From JAHEGP01 sp963751595 (GTDB taxonomy: Bacteria; Pseudomonadota; Gammaproteobacteria; Pseudomonadales; JAHEGP01), in contig CAVVVC010000001.1 in NCBI GenBank assembly GCA_963751595.1, positions 992,001 to 1,056,000 on the forward strand: a stretch of DNA of 64,000 nt. Reading direction: 5' to 3'. The translations under genes were made by a program, and so were the position numbers. Below the pieces are notes generated by a model. That model did not search any database and was not told where the DNA came from. It worked only from the letters and a program-made list of their open reading frames with translations. Positions 56,701-64,000 of this stretch are shown piece after piece; position 1 is the first letter of the stretch; every line of letters begins with the position of its first letter.

Positions 56701-57554
56701 AGAAAGAGGGTGCCCTGGCGCGATGCTGCAGGGGCTTTTTTACTGCGCCGTCTAGCGCTCTCAGCCAGGTGCCCGGCCAGCTTCAAGCGCTGTGCCTCAC
56801 CGCCGCTCAAAGTGGGGACGGCCTGGCCCAGCTGCACATAAGCCAGGCCGACATCGGCAAGTGGTTGCAGAGCGCGTAACACCTCGGGTTCGGTGCTAAA
56901 AAACTGCAGCGCCTCTGCCACCGTCAGTGACAGGACTTCGGCGATGGATTTGGCATGTTGAGTTGCACTGATTGGCGACTCGCTATCTTCAATCCTTCCA
57001 GCCAACACCTTAATCTGCAATATTTCCTCGCGGTAGCGTGTACCGTCACAATCCGCGCAACGCAAATACACATCGCTCAGGAATTGCATTTCCACGTGCT
57101 CAAAACCATTGCCCGAACAGCTGGGGCAGCGACCCTGGCCGGAGTTGAAACTGAAAGTGCCCAAGGTATAACCGCGTTCTCTCGCCTCGGGGTGTGCGAC
57201 AAACAGTTTGCGAATCGCATCGAACGCCCCCACATAGGTCGCCGGAACAGATCGTGTGGTTTTTCCGATGGGACTTTGATCAACCAGCACCACATCATCA
57301 ATTAAGTCATGGCCTGACAGCGCCTTATGCGCACCCGGGGACTCCCCGCCCTTGCCCTTGTGTCTGCGCAGGCCGGCATACAGCACATCGCGCATCAGGG
57401 TCGATTTACCGGAGCCACTGACCCCGGTAAGACACACCAGCTGGTTCAGCGGAATAGTGACGGATACAGCTTTCAGGTTATGTTGGCTAGCCTCAACAAT
57501 CTCTATTTTTTCCTTTCGGCGAAGTGTACGATGCAGAGGCCTCGGCCACCTCAA
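53748..57554 (-). CDS. Giant UvrA-like ABC ATPase, C-terminal two thirds (split by frameshift)
   Basis: This 1268-residue frame continues the protein begun at 59418. It holds three of four UvrA-type ABC modules, each with Walker A GVSGSGKST and signature LSGGEAQR: the second half of a first UvrA copy (residues 20-370), then a complete UvrA copy (395 onward) with zinc fingers CPACDVAIEP/ACPSCGRGFDE and CATCGGHG/CEECRGWR. Double-length UvrA-like proteins of about 1850-1900 residues are known; they are separate from the housekeeping UvrA and may act in DNA damage surveillance or drug tolerance. Its first few residues (MRWPRPLHRT) are an artefact of the shift; real homology starts at RRKEKIEIVEASQHNLK. 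Confidence 0.9.
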   Translation of the reverse strand: MRWPRPLHRTLRRKEKIEIVEASQHNLKAVSVTIPLNQLVCLTGVSGSGKSTLMRDVLYAGLRRHKGKGGESPGAHKALSGHDLIDDVVLVDQSPIGKTTRSVPATYVGAFDAIRKLFVAHPEARERGYTLGTFSFNSGQGRCPSCSGNGFEHVEMQFLSDVYLRCADCDGTRYREEILQIKVLAGRIEDSESPISATQHAKSIAEVLSLTVAEALQFFSTEPEVLRALQPLADVGLAYVQLGQAVPTLSGGEAQRLKLAGHLAESARRRSKKAPAASRQGTLFLFDEPTTGLHFDDIATLMLAFRQLIAAGHSLLVIEHNLDVIQGADWLIDIGPEGGQGGGQLVAAGRPDDVAINSDSHTAIALRDYAQALGLKPALNPSKKPKLAAADRAIQIHHAREHNLKNVDITIPRDKFTVISGVSGSGKSTVAFDIVFGEGQRRYLESLNAYARQFVQPASRPDVDAIHGIPPTVAIEQRTSRGGRKSTVATQTEIYHYLRLLYVKLGTQHCPACDVAIEPQNMEAILARILSDYRGTEVTLLAPMIVARKGIYKELAQWADAKGYKQLRVDGEYLPTAEWPVLDRYKEHDIELPLAQCEINARQEGPLKIALQQALELGNGVVIVAPLEGRGKQGRRGMHPVEALFSTERACPSCGRGFDELDPRLFSYNSKHGWCHSCFGTGQEIADFDAEQSGEEDHWLAADKTESVGETREQTCRHCLGQRLNETALSVSFQGQSIAKLAALSVDEAAQWLQKLRLSDREQAIGRDLLVELQGRLSFLQKVGLNYLTLDRSAPTLSGGEAQRIRLASQLGSNLQGVCYVLDEPTIGLHTRDNRRLISTLRELQARGNTVLVVEHDEDTLREADYLIDIGPGAGVHGGEVVAHGTLAQLKKNKNSMTGQFMARPLRHPMAGLRDNEQRGQYSPEKLQIIGAQENNLNNLDITIPLRQLVSISGVSGSGKSTLIRSILHQNLRRRINLKQPGKNQSEKQRWQGCEDIQGWQSITRILEVDQTPIGKTTRSCPATYLGIWDTIRKLFAETVDARLRGYTPARFSFNTGDGRCATCGGHGMVKVEMNFLPDVRVACEECRGWRFNDETLSVRYKEKHIGEVLAMDMEEATEFFSAISSVHHTLQLLQDVGLGYLTLGQQSPTLSGGEAQRIKLVTELAKAKPGARVKQHTLYVLDEPTVGLHMADVEKLLRVLHRLVNSGNSVLVIEHNLDVIAESDWVIDMGPEGGSGGGKVIAQGTPATICKRKRSHTGKYLQELLNA

Positions 57555-59418
57555 GTGCGTAAGCGCCGGGTGAAGTGACCGTTTTACTGCCGTTCAAATA
57601 CTGTGCCGTCAGTGAGTTTTTCTTCTTCATCAACTGCGCCGGCGTACCAAAGAAATTAATCTCACCGCCGCGCTTGCCCGGCCCCGGCCCGATGTCCAGA
57701 ATGCGGTCGGCCGCCAATATCACCTGTGGGTCATGTTCCACCACCAGCAGCGTATTGCCCGCATCACGCAAGCGGTGTAATACCGTAACCAGGCGGTCAA
57801 TATCGCGCGAGTGCAAACCGATGCTCGGTTCATCGAGCACAAACAGTGTGTTTACCAATGAGGTTCCCAGCGCTGTGGTCAGGTTAATGCGTTGTACCTC
57901 GCCGCCACTTAAGGTGCGTGATTGTCGATCCAGGGTCAGATACCCCAGCCCGACCTCCAGTAGGTAATTCAAGCGGGAGCGAATCTCGCTCAACAACAAT
58001 TGAGCGGCTGCATCGCGGGCGCCCGGCAACTGCAGCCGGGCAAAAAAATCTGTGCACTGCACCAGTGGTAGTCGCATGACATCGGCGATGGTCAATCCAG
58101 GTAGTTGATCAAAAGTCGCCTTGGCCAACTCGGTCCCCTGGGGCACAAACCGCGCGCTGCCCATCAATGCCCGCTCGGCGTTGTCGCGAGTACCTATGCG
58201 CCACCACAGGGCATCGGTTTTCAGTCGTGCACCTGCGCAGCTTTCACAGGGGGTATAGGCGCGATATTTGGACAACAGCACGCGGATGTGCATCTTGTAG
58301 GACTTTTTTTCCAGCCAGTTAAAAAAGCCACGCACCCCGAACCACAGGCCGTCCTCCCACTGGCCTTCGCCCTCCAACACCCATTCCTGGTGTTTTTTAC
58401 TGAGCTGTTTCCACGGCTTATCCAGTGGAACTCTGCGACGCCTGGCCTGGCGCAGCAGTTCCTGTTGTATCTCCTCATTGCTCGGGGTCTGGAAGGGTTT
58501 AATCGCCCCATCCTCAAGCGAGAGGCGCTCATCCGGAATAACCAGCCCGAAATCCACCCCAATAATACGACCAAAGCCCTTGCAGCTGGCGCAGGCTCCA
58601 ATCGGTGAATTAAAGGAAAATAAGCCAGCTGTTGGCTCGCCATAATCGATATCGCATTGTGCGCAGTGGTGATGGGCAGAAAAGCGCAGGGCAGTGCCGG
58701 CCTCTCGGTTTTCATCCAGTGGATACACCAAAACACGCCCGCCGCCGTGGTGTAGCGCCGCCTCCACCGCCTCGGTGAGACGACCTCGATTGGCGCGGGT
58801 GAGTTTCAATCGATCCTGTACTACCTCCACCTGCGCCCTGGAGCGCTGATGCACGCGGATATAACCCTGCTGATTCAGCAGTTGTAGTACCTCATCTTCG
58901 CTGAAGTTAGGCGGTACCTTGATGGACAGGCATACCATCAGAGGTGTATCCCGCGGCAGTTCGCGATAGAGTGCCTCGACAATGCTCTGGCCGCTGTCGT
59001 AACGTACCTCACCTCCGCAGCCGCGGCAGTAAAGCTGGGACAATCGTGCAAACAACAATTTCAGGTAGTCATTCAACTCTGTCATGGTGCCCACAGTAGA
59101 GCGAGAGGTGCGCACCGGGTTACTCTGATCAATGGCAATCGCTGGCGGAATGCCCTCGATGCTGTCCACTGCCGGTTTATCCATGCGATCCAAAAACTGG
59201 CGCGCATAGGCCGAAAACGTTTCGACATATCGACGCTGCCCCTCGGCATAAATGGTGTCAAACGCCAGGGTCGATTTACCCGAACCACTCACACCCGTGA
59301 CGACAATCAACTCATTGGTGGGCAATTCCAGGTCGAGATTTTTCAGGTTATGCTGGCGTGCGCCTTTAATAACTATTGATTCTTTAGGCATAACTGCTCG
59401 ATTTTCCGCTGCTGCCAC
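57493..59418 (-). CDS. Giant UvrA-like ABC ATPase, N-terminal third (split by frameshift)
   Basis: A 641-residue frame from the ATG at 59416-59418 with the first UvrA module: Walker A GVSGSGKSTLAFDT near residue 40, QRRYVETFSAYARQFLDRM, zinc-finger CRGCGGEV, CAQCDIDYG/CASCKGFG, and signature LSGGEVQRINL near 510. It ends in the wrong frame at SPKGKNRDC. Removing one A from the A6 tract (T6 at 57506-57511 on the plus strand) joins it to the next frame as GKIEIVEA. Transcriptional slippage on the A6 run could also restore it. Combined length is about 1880 residues. Confidence 0.9.
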   Translation of the reverse strand: MAAAENRAVMPKESIVIKGARQHNLKNLDLELPTNELIVVTGVSGSGKSTLAFDTIYAEGQRRYVETFSAYARQFLDRMDKPAVDSIEGIPPAIAIDQSNPVRTSRSTVGTMTELNDYLKLLFARLSQLYCRGCGGEVRYDSGQSIVEALYRELPRDTPLMVCLSIKVPPNFSEDEVLQLLNQQGYIRVHQRSRAQVEVVQDRLKLTRANRGRLTEAVEAALHHGGGRVLVYPLDENREAGTALRFSAHHHCAQCDIDYGEPTAGLFSFNSPIGACASCKGFGRIIGVDFGLVIPDERLSLEDGAIKPFQTPSNEEIQQELLRQARRRRVPLDKPWKQLSKKHQEWVLEGEGQWEDGLWFGVRGFFNWLEKKSYKMHIRVLLSKYRAYTPCESCAGARLKTDALWWRIGTRDNAERALMGSARFVPQGTELAKATFDQLPGLTIADVMRLPLVQCTDFFARLQLPGARDAAAQLLLSEIRSRLNYLLEVGLGYLTLDRQSRTLSGGEVQRINLTTALGTSLVNTLFVLDEPSIGLHSRDIDRLVTVLHRLRDAGNTLLVVEHDPQVILAADRILDIGPGPGKRGGEINFFGTPAQLMKKKNSLTAQYLNGSKTVTSPGAYALEVAEASASYTSPKGKNRDC

Positions 59419-59610
59419 AGCGTGTGCCGGGGCAAATTGAAGGTGGGAGGACGACTATCTTTTTACTACAGACATTACACTAAATCCAGCAAGCAAAAAA
59501 TGAATGCCGCGCTTCGTGGAGTGTTTACGTGCTAAAGCCCTGGTGGATCAAAAACCCATACATTCATGTGGATTCACAGGCATTTGAGAGCACATTGCGA
59601 AAAATGCGGC

Positions 59611-60495
59611 CTACAACGCATCGATCAGGTATCGTGCTATCCGCTCGTTTGATGCATAGAGCACACCCTGGTGATTCATAAAGGTCGAGCCCTGGCGATT
59701 GAGCTCCAGCGGTTGGCCATGGATATTACTGACCCAGCCCCCGGCCTCGTCGACGATACAGGCGGTAGCGGCGAAATCCCAAATACTGCCGCCACCGTCT
59801 TCGGACTTGGGCAGCTTCAGGTAGCAAGCTGCGGGGTAGTCCAAAACCTGGCAGGCATTTTTCACGGCACCGCTGCCATAAACCATTGCAACGCCCTCCA
59901 GGCCCAAGTCCTGTGCACACCGGTTTAAGGTGTCGAGCGTGTCATGGTAGCTTTCATGGCCCCTGAAGCTGGTGTCTGCAAATGCCATGAGCGATGTCGA
60001 TACTGATGTGGTCCGGGTCATCGGCAGCTGATCTCGATAAGCGCCCTGCCCCTTGATTGCATGCATCAGCGCAGCGTCTACCGGGTCGTAAACAACACCG
60101 ATCAGTGGCACTCCTGATTGCTCCACCAGCGCGATTGAAACTGCATACCCCGGACTGCCCTCGGCAAAAGGCAGAGTGCCGTCCAGCGGATCTACACACC
60201 AGTAATAAGGCTTTAGCAGGCGTTCGGGAATAACATCAGGAATGCTCAGTGACGACTCCTCTCCGACGAAAGCAATATCCCATCGCTCAGACATTGCCTG
60301 CAGACACTGACGTATGATGGCTTCACTGCGAACATCCACCTCGGTAACAAGCTGGGACGCCTCGCTACTGCCGGCTTGTTTGAAATGTCGCTGCAATTTG
60401 TTGCGGTCCGCACTTTGAACAAACTGACCGGCCTCTCGAGCAGCCTGGATGGCTACATCACACAACTGCTGTAAAGGCAGGTCGGCCCGACTCAC
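59611..60495 (-). CDS. Inositol monophosphatase family phosphatase (CysQ/IMPase-like)
   Basis: The 294-residue enzyme has the Mg-dependent phosphatase motifs: VGEESS near residue 76, WCVDPLDGTLPFAEG (the DPLDGT metal site) near 98, and GGGSIWDFAATACIVDEAGG near 235. Substrate may be inositol phosphate, a sugar phosphate, or 3'-phosphoadenosine phosphate. Its ATG overlaps the stop of the upstream kinase by four bases, so the pair is translationally coupled and probably handles the same phosphorylated compound (inference). Confidence 0.9.
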   Translation of the reverse strand: MSRADLPLQQLCDVAIQAAREAGQFVQSADRNKLQRHFKQAGSSEASQLVTEVDVRSEAIIRQCLQAMSERWDIAFVGEESSLSIPDVIPERLLKPYYWCVDPLDGTLPFAEGSPGYAVSIALVEQSGVPLIGVVYDPVDAALMHAIKGQGAYRDQLPMTRTTSVSTSLMAFADTSFRGHESYHDTLDTLNRCAQDLGLEGVAMVYGSGAVKNACQVLDYPAACYLKLPKSEDGGGSIWDFAATACIVDEAGGWVSNIHGQPLELNRQGSTFMNHQGVLYASNERIARYLIDAL

Positions 60496-61476
60496 GATTG
60501 CAATCTCTCGATGACTCTTCGAGTCAGTCGCTCGCTATAGCTGTTGATTTTCCAGTGGCCCGGACTCCAACCTTTGAGAAAGCGATGAAAATCCGCCCAG
60601 GCCACATCGTAGAGTCCTCGCCACTCTCTTTCCAATTCAGTGGTATCCAAACCGGGTTGTTTCTCTTTAGCGCGCTGCCCCAGCCTGAAAAAATAATAAT
60701 CCAGCAAGGTGCTTTCCAACGCTTCGCATTCGTCTTCACGCAAACAGCTGCCCACAAAATAGGCCACGTCCTTCATGCCGCAGCCTCGCCCCACGTACTG
60801 GAAATCCACCGCGGCCACGCCAGGTGTCGGGGTATCGCTCGTGAAACAGAAGTTGGCCAGCTTGGCATCACCGTGGACAAGGGTTTGATAGCGACACTGG
60901 CGCAATTGCTGGTCAATCAAAGGTGCTGCTTCGCGCAGGCGTAATATCCTCAAGGGCAGCCAATTCATCGGGGCGGGTATCGAGATGCCAATAGCTGCCA
61001 CATTCCCATAGCCCGTCTGCCGGACTGTTGAGGAATGTGGCATGAAAGCTCGCCAGCCAATCCAGGCAGGCACGAATGTCCTCAATCGTCACAATCTCTT
61101 TTCTGACATCAAACCCGGCAGCATCCAGATCCGTTAGCACCAGTACGGTTTCATCTTCTACAGCACTGACGGCCAGACAGGCAGGCACCACGCAACCACT
61201 GTCGCATTGATGTGCGCAGTCCCGATACCAGTGAGCCTCCACCTGGTAAGAACGTATTTTCCGCTGGTGAGAGCGCCCCGTGTTCCAACCACGGGGATGG
61301 CTCCCCGCTTCCGGCAGTTTGATGTGCTTGAGAATCACCGAGGGATAGGTACTGCCTTCCAGCTCAAGGCGAACAATTTCGCCGTAGCCACTCCATAGCG
61401 ATTGAATGACGGTGGCGCTGCGAATCGTCTGCGCCCCCGTTGCCCCAAGGACTGTGTTAGCGATGGCTGTATTCAT
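60492..61476 (-). pseudogene. Aminoglycoside/ecdysteroid kinase-like (APH fold) gene with one frameshift
   Basis: From the ATG at 61474-61476 the N-lobe is seen (MNTAIANTVLGATGAQTIRS, WSGYGEIVRLELEG, YPSVILKHI with the ATP-binding Lys), then hinge TVLVLTDLDAAGFDVRKE and ASFHATFL. Near 60930-60955 the frame changes from AALEDI to RLREAAPLIDQQLRQCRYQT. The C-lobe follows, with LVHGDAKLANFCF (Brenner motif HGDxKxxN) and VAAVDFQYVGRGCGMKDVAYF. The repaired protein would be about 325 residues, of the CHK/EcKinase-like subgroup that phosphorylates small molecules. A one-base indel is the simplest cause. It overlaps the phosphatase start by four bases. Confidence 0.85.
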
Positions 61477-61762
61477 ACGTCCAATATAACCATGATTCGG
61501 CAGATGTTCAGCTCAATGCCTCGAATTTGCCCCCGGAGATCAACATCCGGAGCCAACTCGTTACACTGCCGACCACAAAGCCACCCGTTCAACCGACATT
61601 GACCTGATCCCTCATCGTTGTTTGTTTGAAGCCGGGCTTAAGGCCGATGCGACACAACCCACCATATTGCACAGACGTGATCTCTCATTTCAGTTACCTC
61701 GTAGTGGACCGGGTGTAGCGCCATATCGCCCAAATTACGAGGTTAAACAGTGACTGGGAAGA

Positions 61763-62053
61763 ATGCCGGATAAACGCAGAGATCGGGAATACCAGGGTGA
61801 TTTGTCGGTAGATTGTCTCTCCCGCATTATCGAAATGGCCTGGGAAGACCGCACGCCTTTTGAGGCCCTTGATGCTCAGTTCGGTCTCAGTGAGAGTTCG
61901 GTCATCCGGATAATGCGAAGACAACTAAAGCCTCGGAGTTTTCAACGTTGGAGACAGAGAGTGAGATCGCGGTGTACGAAACATCTGTCCAAGCGACCGG
62001 CCTCAGTTATAAGGCATCAATGTCCGACGCAGAATAAGATGCGTAACCCTTAG
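61763..62053 (+). CDS. TIGR03643 family small protein
   Basis: A 96-residue protein with the family core SRIIEMAWEDRTPFEALDAQFGLSESSVIRIMRRQLKPRSFQRWRQRV (residues 20-67), an HTH-like fold. The usual end is GRxTKH; here RSRCTKHLSKRPAS is followed by about 20 extra residues. It is of unknown function, frequently found beside DUF2256 and cryptochrome/photolyase-type genes. The DUF2256 gene begins two bases after its stop. Confidence 0.85.
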   Translation: MPDKRRDREYQGDLSVDCLSRIIEMAWEDRTPFEALDAQFGLSESSVIRIMRRQLKPRSFQRWRQRVRSRCTKHLSKRPASVIRHQCPTQNKMRNP

Positions 62054-62055
62054 TG

Positions 62056-62229
62056 ATGAGATACTCGTCTTCCAGTAAGCGCAAGGGGGCACGTGCTTCG
62101 CGAAAAGCAAAGCAAAGCAAAATATGTCCCGTGTGTAGATTGCCGTTCGAAAACAGGAAGAAGTGGCAGAGTCGCGGTCTTTGGGAGGCCATTACGTATT
62201 GCTCAGCAACTTGTCGCGCCAACAAATAA
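62056..62229 (+). CDS. DUF2256 zinc-finger-like small protein
   Basis: ATG 62056 opens 57 codons: MRYSSSSKRKGARASRKAKQ, SKICPVCRLPFENRKKWQSR, GLWEAITYCSATCRANK. The CPxCxxPFxxRKKW and YCSxxCR elements are the DUF2256 signature, four Cys placed to bind one zinc. It is cotranscribed with the TIGR03643 gene (two-base gap). These two families commonly travel with photolyase-like genes, none of which is in the window. Confidence 0.88.
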   Translation: MRYSSSSKRKGARASRKAKQSKICPVCRLPFENRKKWQSRGLWEAITYCSATCRANK

Positions 62230-62279
62230 TTAACAGGAATCGCGGCGTTGGTGGCCGGAGGAGCTGCGACGAAAATTGA

Positions 62280-62700
62280 CTAAGGCCGCTCCAGGGCGAA
62301 TGGCACTAACTCGCAGGTCTCGATATCAATGCTAATTACTCGCTTGTGCCGCTGCATCCTTATGCCCTTTGGGTGCACGTCATCGCCACATGACGCTCGG
62401 CGGGCGTCTTGTCCAGCCAACTCTCCCTCTCCCCAGCAGACTGAAACCGCTTGCGCCCCCTGCCCCGCTTCCCAGGCGTTACACGCAAACGAAATTTGCT
62501 GTTGGGCGGATGGCCGCCCCGCACGAAAACCCCGTGAAAGCGCGTCAGATTTGTACGCGGCTTCGTACGCGGCCGGCCAGGCCAAGGCCGTCAAATTAGC
62601 AATAAAGTCCGGCTACGGAGGGTCGCCCCCCGGGAGCGCCGGCCGGATCTAATATGAAATGCGTGGTCCCGTCGCTGTAAGGGGTCTTAACGGGGCCGCC
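62280..62700 (-). pseudogene. IS91-family transposase C-terminal remnant
   Basis: Minus-strand pieces in different frames read TSLGGPVKTPYSDGTTHFIL, then HGVFVRGGHPPNSKFRLRVT, PGKRGRGRKRFQSAGE, KTPAERHVAMTCTQRA and KRVISIDIETC. These are successive parts of the C-terminal half of IS91-type transposases. Several frameshifts separate them, so it is dead. The 104-codon open frame here is a by-product. Confidence 0.82.
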
Positions 62701-62717
62701 CAGGCTGGTAGCGAATA

Positions 62718-62900
62718 TTACCGTTGTGGGTCAACGCCAAACGCTTCTCCGACACGGCCGGTCGGGATATACACCGACAAGTTGAAGCCCTCGCCGAGCA
62801 GTTCATCGTCACAGGCCAGCACCGCGCCCACTGGAACTTTCTCCAGCGCGCGCTGCATCCAGCGGCTATCCCGGTTATCCGCTTGCATCACCGCTTGCAT
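62718..62900 (-). pseudogene. tadA-like deaminase N-terminal remnant
   Basis: A minus-strand frame from the ATG at 62898-62900: MQAVMQADNRDSRWMQRALE, KVPVGAVLACDDELLGEGFN, followed by unrelated residues and a stop at 62718. The first 40 residues match the start of tRNA-adenosine deaminase TadA (WMxxALxxA ... EVPVGAVLVxDGExLGEGFN), but with a deletion inside helix 1 and no catalytic HAE or PCxxC. The IS91 remnant begins directly beyond it. An intact tadA must be elsewhere if the organism uses ICG arginine decoding. Confidence 0.6.
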
Positions 62901-62937
62901 CAGTCGACCATGCGACAAACGCGGTCGCAAGCAGCCA

Positions 62938-64000
62938 CTAGCCGGTGGCCCGGGGCGACGCTTCCGGCTCGCTGGCCTGCGACTCACTACCCGGATCGGA
63001 AAAACGAAGCATCCCGTCGTCAACGGGCTCATGCAGCAGCACCTTCTTGTCGAACAGGTAATCCTGGTTGAGTTTCCAGGGCATGGTGGTGCTGTTGCGA
63101 GGCAGTTCGTGCATCGAGCGGGTGATATAGCCGGAGGAAAAATCGAACAGCTCATCCTCCTCCAGCGCCCTGTCGAGCACCGGGTTGGCTATTCGGCTGC
63201 CGGTCGCCTCCATGTAATTCAACACCCGACAGGCGTATTCGGAGACGATGTCGGCCTTGAGTGTCCAACTGGCATTCAGGTAACCGAATACTATTGCCAG
63301 GTTCGGGATATCCGAGAGCATGCAGCCCTTGTAGTAATAATGCTCTGCCCAGTTGACCGGCTTGCCGTCCACCTCAAAGGCTACCTTGCCGGCTACCGCC
63401 AGGCGCAATCCGGTGGCCGTGACGATAATGTCGGTGGGTATGGTCTCCCCGGATTCCAGCCGTATACCGTCTTCAGTGACGGTGTCGATGTGACCGGTCT
63501 TGATATCCGCTGCTCCAGCACGGATCGCCTTGAACAGGTCGCCGTCCGGCACCAGACACAGGCGCTGTTCCCAGGGCCCATAGGGTGGGGTGTAGTCGGC
63601 CTTGCTGTACTTATCGCCCAGCTCTTTCTTCATGGGCTTTTCCAGCTTCCGGATGATTTTCTGCGGGTTGTTGCGCGCCGTGCGGAAAATCAGCTGCTGC
63701 ATCCAGACGTTTTTCATGCGGATAATCCGATACGCCCACATATCCGGCATGATCCTGCGCAGGAAGTTAGCGAGCCAGTCGCGAGCCGGCTGTATCGCGT
63801 ACCAGGTCGGCGTCCGCTGCAACATCGTCACGTGTGCAGCCTTTTCCGCCATGACCGGGACGATGGTCACGGCAGTGGCACCGCTGCCGATGACCACGAT
63901 CTTCTTGCCGGTGTAATCCAGGTCCTGCGGCCAGAACTGGGGGTGGACCACCTCGCCGCGGAACCCGGACAGCCCCGGTATCCCGGCATCATACGGTTCG
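62938..64000 (-). CDS. Flavin-containing monooxygenase (Baeyer-Villiger type), 5' end outside window
   Basis: The frame enters from the right edge (PYDAGIPGLSGFRGEVVHPQ), so the N-terminal FAD-binding part and start are not seen. Visible are the NADPH-binding Rossmann motif VVIGSGATAVTIVP near 63880, the LQRTPTWYAIQPARD segment, TDIIVTATGL near 63410 and the C-terminal domain with PNLAIVFGYLNASWTLKAD. These are typical of Baeyer-Villiger/FMO-like enzymes that oxidise ketones or heteroatoms with NADPH and O2. The last about 20 residues are Ser/Glu-rich. The likely substrate is unknown. Confidence 0.92.
   Translation of the reverse strand, partial: EPYDAGIPGLSGFRGEVVHPQFWPQDLDYTGKKIVVIGSGATAVTIVPVMAEKAAHVTMLQRTPTWYAIQPARDWLANFLRRIMPDMWAYRIIRMKNVWMQQLIFRTARNNPQKIIRKLEKPMKKELGDKYSKADYTPPYGPWEQRLCLVPDGDLFKAIRAGAADIKTGHIDTVTEDGIRLESGETIPTDIIVTATGLRLAVAGKVAFEVDGKPVNWAEHYYYKGCMLSDIPNLAIVFGYLNASWTLKADIVSEYACRVLNYMEATGSRIANPVLDRALEEDELFDFSSGYITRSMHELPRNSTTMPWKLNQDYLFDKKVLLHEPVDDGMLRFSDPGSESQASEPEASPRATG

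Noticed and set aside
53748..59418. Two separate UvrA genes (housekeeping uvrA plus a paralogue)
   Set aside because: The first frame has only one and the second three ABC modules, and they join in register at an A6 tract, so it is one split gene.
62280..62594. 104-codon minus-strand frame as a real gene
   Set aside because: Its pieces align in several frames with the C-terminal part of IS91 transposases, so it is a remnant.

Overview
The window looks like the chromosome of a Gram-negative gammaproteobacterium. It has a type II secretin, MoaC/D/E, RmuC, a FimV-like LysM-less domain, a YceH-family protein, lipoprotein signal peptides and a generally high-GC coding style. The gene mix (giant UvrA-like protein, sterol-desaturase family protein, TIGR03643/DUF2256 pair, marine-type sulfatase) would fit a marine Cellvibrionales/Halieaceae-type bacterium, but that placement is inference.

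Layout. 1-16.5 kb is ordinary core and accessory chromosome: a partial AAA+ ATPase, gspD standing alone, a HIT protein, a PP2C phosphatase, a tiny unlisted gene, bcp, rmuC, a NUDIX + flavin reductase pair, moaC-moaD-moaE, an MBL-fold hydrolase, a FimV-N-like protein, OsmC, a Rap1a/Tai-like exported protein, and a three-module LplT/PlsC/adenylation protein whose last module is degenerate and truncated, opposite an HTH regulator. 17.7-18.8 kb is a YiaAB + PspA/IM30 unit with a clear terminator. 18.85-20.0 kb is a 184-bp tandem repeat array of six full units and a partial seventh. It lies immediately 3' of a tRNA-Arg(UCU) gene on the minus strand. 20.3-27.5 kb holds a sterol-desaturase-family protein, a YceH-family protein, a SulP transporter, a frameshifted LysR regulator and a divergent exported sulfatase.

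27.8-35.4 kb holds two divergent paralogous lipoproteins sharing a roughly 220-residue head. One ends in a beta-helix. The other carries three almost identical 984-bp repeats (DNRLRE-like plus Fn3-like domains) and a beta-helix. Between them are two minute, translationally coupled ORFs behind a perfect Shine-Dalgarno sequence.

35.45-53.4 kb is an insertion-sequence graveyard with IS630, IS5/IS1182-type, IS4, IS91, IS66 and IS3 pieces, several nested. Its cargo is two exported mini-proteins that would mature to the same Tyr-Glu-Ser start, two convergent LTA-synthase-like (alkaline phosphatase fold) membrane enzymes, and a very AT-rich acyltransferase-3 gene with an IS4 element inserted exactly at its start codon. 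The cargo looks like cell-envelope or surface-polymer modification.

53.7-64 kb returns to chromosome: a giant four-cassette UvrA-like gene split by one extra base in an A6 tract, a coupled kinase (frameshifted) + inositol-phosphatase-family pair, TIGR03643 + DUF2256 small genes two bases apart, an IS91 remnant, a tadA remnant, and a flavin monooxygenase running off the end.

The strongest candidates for something undescribed are the tRNA-linked 184-bp repeat array (arranged like the rtT/tpr repeats of the E. coli tyrT operon), the paralogous lipoprotein locus with its tiny coupled ORFs, and the exported mini-protein/LTA-synthase cargo of the IS island. Single-base frameshifts recur in non-IS genes (LysR, uvrA-like, kinase). 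They may be real decay or consensus errors in the sequence.
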